DNA of 20,804 nucleotides from an uncultured Candidatus Soleaferrea sp. Lineage in GTDB: Bacteria > Bacillota > Clostridia > Oscillospirales > Ruminococcaceae. The notes beneath the pieces are model-generated. The model ran no database searches. It was not told where the DNA came from and saw nothing but the letters and a program-made list of their open reading frames with translations. The position numbers and the translations under genes are program-made. The stretch spans positions 1-20,804 of the forward strand of contig CAKTAG010000013.1 in the NCBI GenBank assembly GCA_934527325.1. The letters run 5' to 3'. Shown here piece after piece: positions 15,258-20,804 of the stretch (positions are counted from its first letter, which is position 1; every line of letters starts with the position of its first letter).

Positions 15258-18089
15258 CTAATCATCATGTTTTAATTCTTCAATTTTTTCATCAATTGTT
15301 TGTAATTCTTTTTGCTCGTTATTTGGCAACAATTCTGTTGTACATTCTTCTCTACTTTTTTCTTCTGTAGATGATAGCTCCTCTTCTTCTAACTGTTCAT
15401 TATCTTTTTCTGTTTTTTCTGTATCATATTCACTCATTGATTCACTTTCTAATTCTGCAGTTTCTTTTTCCTCATTTATCGCATCTATTTGCAATTCTTG
15501 AATAACTGGCTCTGCTTCTTTTAAGTTAAGTTCTTCAACTGTTTGTTCTTCTTGTTTTTGTTCTTCTTCAATAGGTATATTTTCATCTACAGTAACATCT
15601 GTATTAACATCAATATTATTTTCTGTAGCTTCTTCATCACTGCTTTCATCATTTTCTACTCCAGAATTTACATTATCTGGGCTAACAAACATTTCACCTA
15701 AAAATCCACCTATATCAAAAATACCACTTAGCCTTTTGCATCTACCTTCTGATAAATTACGCTTGTGATTACATTGCTCTTTTACTTCAAAATTACCAGA
15801 AAATCTCTTACGCTTAGACGCTACATTATTGCCGTTTTCACCAAGTTGTGTAACAGATTGTTTAAATGATAAAATCCCGCTTACAAATGTAGGCCATTTT
15901 CTTTCTTGCGTAGTTTTCTCCCATTCTACTTCTGTATTTGCACAAATTGAATCACCAGCTATATTAGATGCCACAACATAGTACTTATGTTTTTTATTAT
16001 CCATAGGGTTTTCTAATAATATTTGATCATCGGTTTCCCCTTCTATAGGTCTTCCGTCACAATACCATTGGTATGAAACACCATTATTGTTTTGAATTTC
16101 TGCTTTAATAGATACTTGACTAGATTTTTTAGCTTTAATAGGTTCATATTTTAATTTTCCAACTGGTGTAGTTATTACTTGCCATTTTTGAGTTATTCCT
16201 GTTGGCGATGTAACTTTATACTCCATATTATTATTAATAACTAACGGGTACCCAGATATAGGTTCTATTGATGTGCCATTATGTTCAACTTCTGGTGCTA
16301 TAAATACTTTATCGAATTTTTTAGGCAATTTAAAAAGTATTTTTTTGTTAGGGACATCTAACATAATTTTAGCCCCAGATAATTTTACTTTTGTAATAAA
16401 TGTTTTTTCAAATTCAATTTTAAATGTAGCAGATTTTTCTCCTGAATCTGTATCTAAATTTAAATCTACATCATATATCCTTATACCACTATTTGAACCA
16501 TCTGAAAAATATATTGTATCTTCTAAATTTTCTTTTGCTGGTTTTGTTTTACATGCAACAACACCTAAATCATCTCCAGTTTTTAGTATTGCCCCATTAT
16601 CTATATCACCGTCTGCTAAACAAGGGTCACTTATACCCTTTCTAAAAACAAAAATGTTATCTGGTACAGTAACTCCATCACTTTCGGCATTACCCCGTTT
16701 AACAGATTTATTAACTCTATACACTAAAAGCCCTTCATCTGGTAACGATTGATCCCATGAATAGATGCCTTGTTTTGGCTCCAAGTCTTTTTTACTAGAT
16801 TCATCAGCCTTATCAACACCGTAAGTATTAACAGCAACATTTGAACTAGCACCAAAAGTTACATCACATATTTTTTTAGGTGGCACAACATTGCTATCAT
16901 CAACCTTGTTAACGTTTGTTCTATATTCAATTAAAAATAATTCTCTTAATCTATTTTCAACAGGCGATTTTACAGAATAAGCAATATCTTTAGAGTAATC
17001 TTTAGAAGTGGAAGGTAAAAGCAAATATTCACCCCCCTCTGTTATTGCAGATGGTTTATTACAAAATGCACCATATTTATACCTTGGGTAAACTAGTGGA
17101 AATTGAGGAACAGGATATTGCATAGACATTAAATCCCACTTACCTACTGGGTAACCTTTAGATTTGTATCTGTAAAAATCAGGGAATCCTTTTGTATGTA
17201 AAAATTCATGTACAGATGTTCCTATATTTCCAGGTCTAAAACAGCTTTCTAACATAAAATTATATATTTTTACTTTTTTATTGTGTATTCTTACATCTAA
17301 ACCAGAAATAGCAAATTGATGTGGCCACAGTAAATCGTCCCAAGTATCTTCACTACCTTTAACCACAAAAACTACATTATCTACTTTTCCGTTTTCACCA
17401 AAATCTAAATCATTTGGGTCAGGGTATCGTGATTCTATCATAGCTCTGCAATAAGAAACAACTTCATTTAATAGCTCGTGTTCACGTTTATTTGCTGATT
17501 GTTGACCTTTATACCCCTCATGGTTAGTACTTGAAATAGGTTGGTAATAATTCCTCGAATGCTTAGCTTCATAAGAATAAAATTTTCCATCACCATGAGT
17601 AGGAAAAAAATCACTAACAACTTGAAATTGCCCATATGAGACATCTTTCATATATTGTTGTAATGAAAGCTCATCTTTGTTGTAATGTTCTTTAAATAAT
17701 TGCATTTTTTCATTGGTAACAAACTCGTCCTCACCTTTAAATCTTAAAAAAATAACAATATTATTGATTTTAACAGGCGGTGGTAAACTTTTATGTGTAG
17801 TATCAATATCTGTTAAAAGTTTATTATGCTTCATTGTCCTTTTTAAAGAACTGTATGGTTCTTTTTTTTCTTCAGGGAAGATTTGCCTTCTAACAACAGG
17901 TATTTCATTTACATACGTTTGCTCTGGGCTTCTATGCCTTTCAAACAATGTATTATCTTCTTTTACTACTGAATTATTTGATATTCCTATTTTTTCACCA
18001 AAACTATCAAAAATTTCAACATTTAACAAAGTTAGCAAAAACGATAAACTTATAGTACAAAATAAAATTTTTTTTATTCCCCACTGCAT
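15258..18089 (-). CDS. Secreted M6-family metalloprotease with Ig-like domain and acidic tail
   Basis: A 943-residue exported protein. The N-terminus (IKKILFCTISLSFLLTLL) is a signal peptide or membrane anchor without a lipobox. A peptidase M6 (immune inhibitor A-like) domain spans about 105-560, with zinc motif HEFLHTKGFPD (294-304; H294, E295, H298, D304) followed by the expected KWDLMS (317-322). Two regions of beta structure follow, then an Ig-like domain at about 648-723 (QWYCDGRPIEG, YYVVASNIAGDS). Residues 757-800 hold two related pieces, KRKRFSGNFEV and CKRLSGIFDIGG. The last 130 or so residues are strongly acidic, rich in Glu, with no LPXTG or membrane segment. Likely a surface or secreted protease acting on host or environmental proteins. 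A good AAGGAGTG precedes the ATG. It has its own upstream promoter. Confidence 0.9.
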   Translation of the reverse strand: MQWGIKKILFCTISLSFLLTLLNVEIFDSFGEKIGISNNSVVKEDNTLFERHRSPEQTYVNEIPVVRRQIFPEEKKEPYSSLKRTMKHNKLLTDIDTTHKSLPPPVKINNIVIFLRFKGEDEFVTNEKMQLFKEHYNKDELSLQQYMKDVSYGQFQVVSDFFPTHGDGKFYSYEAKHSRNYYQPISSTNHEGYKGQQSANKREHELLNEVVSYCRAMIESRYPDPNDLDFGENGKVDNVVFVVKGSEDTWDDLLWPHQFAISGLDVRIHNKKVKIYNFMLESCFRPGNIGTSVHEFLHTKGFPDFYRYKSKGYPVGKWDLMSMQYPVPQFPLVYPRYKYGAFCNKPSAITEGGEYLLLPSTSKDYSKDIAYSVKSPVENRLRELFLIEYRTNVNKVDDSNVVPPKKICDVTFGASSNVAVNTYGVDKADESSKKDLEPKQGIYSWDQSLPDEGLLVYRVNKSVKRGNAESDGVTVPDNIFVFRKGISDPCLADGDIDNGAILKTGDDLGVVACKTKPAKENLEDTIYFSDGSNSGIRIYDVDLNLDTDSGEKSATFKIEFEKTFITKVKLSGAKIMLDVPNKKILFKLPKKFDKVFIAPEVEHNGTSIEPISGYPLVINNNMEYKVTSPTGITQKWQVITTPVGKLKYEPIKAKKSSQVSIKAEIQNNNGVSYQWYCDGRPIEGETDDQILLENPMDNKKHKYYVVASNIAGDSICANTEVEWEKTTQERKWPTFVSGILSFKQSVTQLGENGNNVASKRKRFSGNFEVKEQCNHKRNLSEGRCKRLSGIFDIGGFLGEMFVSPDNVNSGVENDESSDEEATENNIDVNTDVTVDENIPIEEEQKQEEQTVEELNLKEAEPVIQELQIDAINEEKETAELESESMSEYDTEKTEKDNEQLEEEELSSTEEKSREECTTELLPNNEQKELQTIDEKIEELKHDD

Positions 18090-18230
18090 AAATATACACT
18101 CCTTGTTTTATTTTTTATATCAAACATAAATATTCATAACTTTACTTCACCTCGCAACATTTAAAATAAGTAATTAAATAATAAAATAAATAATTAAAAA
18201 AATCACCACCTTATATATATTTAACACAAG

Positions 18231-18239
18231 ATTATATCA
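18231..18239 (-). promoter_or_regulatory. Extended -10 promoter of the metalloprotease gene
   Basis: On - the sequence TGATATAAT (18239-18231) is an extended -10 element without a convincing -35 box. It gives a leader of about 135 bases. In that leader a five-codon open frame (MNIYV, 18137-18120) follows a strong GAGGTGA. The rest of the 398-base intergenic stretch 18090-18487 is plain A/T sequence plus the terminator at 18385. Confidence 0.5.
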
Positions 18240-18384
18240 TAAGATTAATTTTAAGTTGTCTTGCATTTATTTTCTATAAAATTACAACAATATTAGAAAA
18301 TTTTAGATACATTAACTATATTTTTGCAAAATAAATACTAATATATATTATATATCAAAAAATAGTATTTGTAAATATAAAAAA

Positions 18385-18456
18385 ATAAAAAGGCACTGCA
18401 TTTTAATGTATAACTTTTATGTTGTAAGTATACATTATTTTACAGTACCTTTTTTA
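18385..18456 (-). terminator. Terminator after the YwaF-like gene
   Basis: AAAAAGG-ACTG (left arm, about 18386-18398) pairs with CAGT-CCTTTTT (about 18443-18455), with an inner stem AATGTATA-CTT/AAG-TATACATT. On - it is followed by a long T run, ending the valS-folT-ywaF-like direction. A T run on + could make it bidirectional. Confidence 0.75.
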
Positions 18457-18487
18457 TATATGTATTTGATATGTAATAAAAATGTTT

Positions 18488-19249
18488 TTATGTAATTTTA
18501 ACTCTCTTTAATGTTGCATCATTTCTTTTATTTTTCACAAAAATTGGTGCATATAAAATTACCCAAGCAATTGCAATTAATATTACCATCCCCAATATAT
18601 AACCTGGGTTCCCAAACCATTGTTCAAAAACAACAAGTGGCACAACTTCAAACGGATCATTTATGAATAAAAAATTAGTATCGAATATTTTATTGAAAAA
18701 ATATATAGGAACCGCTATAATCAACAAATACAAGCTACATTTTGGCAAATTTTTGTAATCTGGAATTAATTCCTTTGCACATATTAACATAATAGGGTAA
18801 GTCAACAATAATCCATGTAATATAAAACTATTTATGCTGGCAAAATTAATTAATGGGTACATTGTCCAATTAGGGAAAAGCAATGCCATTAATGCCCCTG
18901 GCATACACAAACAATATATAAAATCTCTAACAACAGCATTAGGCCTAAAGGCATCAAAAAAGTATAAAAAAATTGCTATACCACACAGATGTAGTGGCAA
19001 ATAACATACTTTAAATTGACCAGTTATTATTAACACCAGTTGATAATAAATTTCTGTCATTAAAATAATTGTACCAAGAATTTTTCGCGTTTTTATTTTT
19101 TTTTCTGCTGACATTTTTTTATACTTAACAGACATAAAAATAATAAATAAAAGTATAATACAAAGCCAATTTATATGTGCTGTTCCGTACATATCAAAGC
19201 CTACATTTGCTGGTAAATTGCTAGCTTCTGTAAAAAAATATTTAAACAT
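18488..19249 (-). CDS. YwaF/TP0381-type integral membrane protein
   Basis: A membrane protein of about 253 residues with six or seven hydrophobic segments. It carries the features of the YwaF (TP0381) family: an N-terminal HINWL in the first membrane segment, LPLHLCGIAIFLYFFDAF in the third, NSFILHGLLL further on, and a C-terminal segment after GNPGYILG. The function of the family is unknown; it is distantly related to TMEM164. I choose the ATG at 19249 rather than the GTG at 19258, because AGAGGAG abuts the GTG but is eight bases from the ATG. The gene is 69 bases after folT on the same strand, so they may be cotranscribed. A terminator follows at once. Confidence 0.8.
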   Translation of the reverse strand: MFKYFFTEASNLPANVGFDMYGTAHINWLCIILLFIIFMSVKYKKMSAEKKIKTRKILGTIILMTEIYYQLVLIITGQFKVCYLPLHLCGIAIFLYFFDAFRPNAVVRDFIYCLCMPGALMALLFPNWTMYPLINFASINSFILHGLLLTYPIMLICAKELIPDYKNLPKCSLYLLIIAVPIYFFNKIFDTNFLFINDPFEVVPLVVFEQWFGNPGYILGMVILIAIAWVILYAPIFVKNKRNDATLKRVKIT

Positions 19250-19318
19250 ATTTTTCACTCCTCTCTAAATAGTTGGATGCGTTAAAAGAATACATCATTA
19301 AATTTAAATTCCCACACA

Positions 19319-19837
19319 CTACTTTACTATTTTTTTTAATAACCTAGATAAAAAAAACACTGCAGGTGAAATCAAAATAACTACTATAGCTGTAGAAATT
19401 ATACGTGGAATTATTAAAACTTTAAAGGGTACAGAAAATAAAATTTGTACCCAAAAAGTATTTAAAAAAGTTATAAAAGCCATAGCTATGGCTACAGAAC
19501 TAAAACAAGCTACAAAAGATGTTTGTTTTAAATTATTTTTATTAAAAAATTTAAATAAATACCCTACCATAATAGCTGCTAAAAAACTAGTTAATGTAAA
19601 ACCTGGAAAATACGCACCTATTGGGAACAAAAACGCACCTACTACATCTGCAATAGCTGCCACAATACCACCACATATTGGGTGAATTTGCGTAGATACT
19701 AAAAATATAATTATAAACCCAAAACTAACTTTTATTGTTGTGAACCCAAACAACGGAATTACAAAACTTAAAAACCGAGAAACTACAACTGTTAATGCAA
19801 CGGCTATACCCATTATAGCTATATTATAAATTTTCAT
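19319..19837 (-). CDS. folT: Folate-family ECF transporter S component
   Basis: A 172-residue protein with about six membrane helices. It shows ECF S-component features: an N-terminal helix with small residues (MGIAVALTVVVSRFLSF), GGIVAAIADVVGAFLFP, and the folate-type signature GAYFPGFTLTSFLAAIMVGYLF at about 73-94. FolT proteins bind folate and use the shared EcfT-EcfAA' energising module, encoded elsewhere. It lies 75 bases after valS on the same strand; folT near valS and folC is seen in other Bacillota, though folC is missing here. No tetrahydrofolate riboswitch fits in the short gap. The ribosome site is weak (AAAAGAT), suggesting low or coupled expression. Confidence 0.85.
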   Translation of the reverse strand: MKIYNIAIMGIAVALTVVVSRFLSFVIPLFGFTTIKVSFGFIIIFLVSTQIHPICGGIVAAIADVVGAFLFPIGAYFPGFTLTSFLAAIMVGYLFKFFNKNNLKQTSFVACFSSVAIAMAFITFLNTFWVQILFSVPFKVLIIPRIISTAIVVILISPAVFFLSRLLKKIVK

Positions 19838-19912
19838 TATTAAAATCTTTTTAGTTTTATTGTGAAATTAGTTAATATTTTTACAAATTATAACAATTCA
19901 CAAAATGTTTTT

Positions 19913-20804
19913 TTATAATGCTTCATCAGCCAAAACAATTTCTTTAATTTGATATCCGGCTTCTTTGTTTGTTATATCTATTTGTTCACAATTTGAAGTA
20001 TTTTTTATATCAACTATAGTACTTTCTATAAATGGAATTAAACTTTCTTCTACACATAAAGTTATTTTACTTATCAAAGTACGTAAAGATATATTTTTTT
20101 CAGATTTATATTTTCTAGTATCTGAAATAATATTTATAACTATATCTCCATTTTTTATCAACTGCTCTTCTATATTGTATTTTAGCATATAATCTAAAAT
20201 AGATGTTTTATGAATAGAAATTACACCTTCAATATTTTTAAAGAATGCTTGGTATATTTCTTCTGTTACATGAGGCATGTATATAGCAGCAACTTTTAAA
20301 ATTTGTAAAATTGTTTCGTATAATGCTTTTTGCCCAGACTTTCTAGCTTCAACACCATATACATCTGGTTTATAAAGCCTATGCTTTACTATTTCTATGT
20401 AATTATCGCAATATTCCCAAAAGAATTTTTCGAAGGCTTTTAAACCTAGCCCTGTTTCATATTTTTCTAAATTATATGAAAACTCTTTCATCATTTTTGC
20501 CATCTTGGATAAAATGTATTTATCCATTGGCAATAGCTCTACATTTTCGTCACTATTATAGTCATTCAAATGCATTATTGCAAATTTAGATACGTTCCAT
20601 ATTTTATTTATAAGTTTATTAGCACTTCTAAGCTCTTCTTCAGAAAATAAAATATCGTTGCCTAACCTTCCGCTTGCTGTCCAATACCTTATTGCATCTG
20701 CACAATACATTTTTAACAAATTTTCTGGTTCCATATTAGCATTGCTTTTTCTTTTGCTAATTTTTTCACCTTTATTAGCCATAACATGACCCGCTATCAT
20801 AACA
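19913..20804 (-). CDS. valS: Valyl-tRNA synthetase, C-terminal part (window edge)
   Basis: The 3' portion of valS, about 296 residues; the 5' part lies beyond the window, and the frame stays open to the last base. The fragment starts VMIAGHVMANKGEKISKRK. Its signature loop KISKR replaces the usual KMSKS and is followed by PENLLKMYCADAIRYWTASGRLGND, the catalytic-domain end. An anticodon-binding helical domain follows (LINKIWNVSKFAIMHL, then FFWEYCDNYIEIVKHRLY and YMPHVTEEIYQ). The long C-terminal coiled coil of the E. coli-type enzyme is missing; the protein ends shortly after a compact domain. This resembles the archaeal-type ValRS found in some Clostridia and Rickettsiales. It charges tRNA-Val. 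folT follows. Confidence 0.92.
   Translation of the reverse strand, partial: VMIAGHVMANKGEKISKRKSNANMEPENLLKMYCADAIRYWTASGRLGNDILFSEEELRSANKLINKIWNVSKFAIMHLNDYNSDENVELLPMDKYILSKMAKMMKEFSYNLEKYETGLGLKAFEKFFWEYCDNYIEIVKHRLYKPDVYGVEARKSGQKALYETILQILKVAAIYMPHVTEEIYQAFFKNIEGVISIHKTSILDYMLKYNIEEQLIKNGDIVINIISDTRKYKSEKNISLRTLISKITLCVEESLIPFIESTIVDIKNTSNCEQIDITNKEAGYQIKEIVLADEAL

Noticed and set aside
16273..16752. Plus-strand open frame of 159 codons
   Set aside because: It is antisense to the metalloprotease gene, with no recognisable protein features; a shadow of the true frame.
17713..18129. Plus-strand open frame of 138 codons
   Set aside because: Antisense to the N-terminal part of the metalloprotease; hydrophobic content mirrors the coding strand.
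19838..19912. Tetrahydrofolate riboswitch upstream of folT
   Set aside because: The gap is only 75 bases of A/T sequence with none of the conserved riboswitch elements.

Overview
The window is about 20.8 kb of very AT-rich DNA that uses the standard code, with Shine-Dalgarno sites and sigma-A-type promoters typical of the Bacillota. It carries spoIIGA, sigE and sigG, so the host belongs to an endospore-forming lineage. The three-domain S1 protein at 9134 resembles a form I associate with Oscillospirales (Clostridia), and the valyl-tRNA synthetase fragment looks like the archaeal-type enzyme of some Clostridia. A low-GC uncultured gut-type clostridium is my best guess; this is inference, not a database result.

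Layout. 1-470: a GC-richer open frame cut by the window edge, then tRNA-Leu(UAG) with its own promoter and terminator. 597-1170: a solitary mreD. 1230-6069: rnr, a PHP phosphatase, murB and rapZ, all on +, probably one transcript. 6100-6216: two long hairpins separate rapZ from the convergent sporulation cluster sigG-sigE-spoIIGA (6211-8772, - strand). That cluster is preceded by a promoter region carrying a perfect Spo0A box. 9134-10096: the S1-domain protein on +. 10213-11122: an unrecognised, probably exported helical protein with an abnormal start. 11123-11576: a gene-poor stretch with minus-strand coding remnants, an imperfect repeat and a bidirectional terminator. 11577-15097: a compact, overlapping operon yqzL-recO-dnaN-rlbA-recF behind a good promoter. 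15194-15249: a perfect-stem terminator shared with a convergent gene for a large secreted M6 metalloprotease with an acidic tail. 18385-20804: minus-strand genes for a YwaF-type membrane protein and a folate ECF S component, and the C-terminal part of valS, which runs off the window.

Themes. Replication and repair: sliding clamp, RecF and RecO sit together, away from dnaA and gyrB. Cell envelope: mreD, murB and rapZ. Sporulation: the pro-sigma-E processing pair SpoIIGA/SigE and forespore SigG. RNA: RNase R, S1 protein and tRNA. I found no CRISPR array, complete insertion sequence, prophage or clear novel defence system. The most unusual items are the apparent ACG start of the exported protein at 10274/10304, the relic region 11200-11545, and the recO-dnaN-recF linkage.
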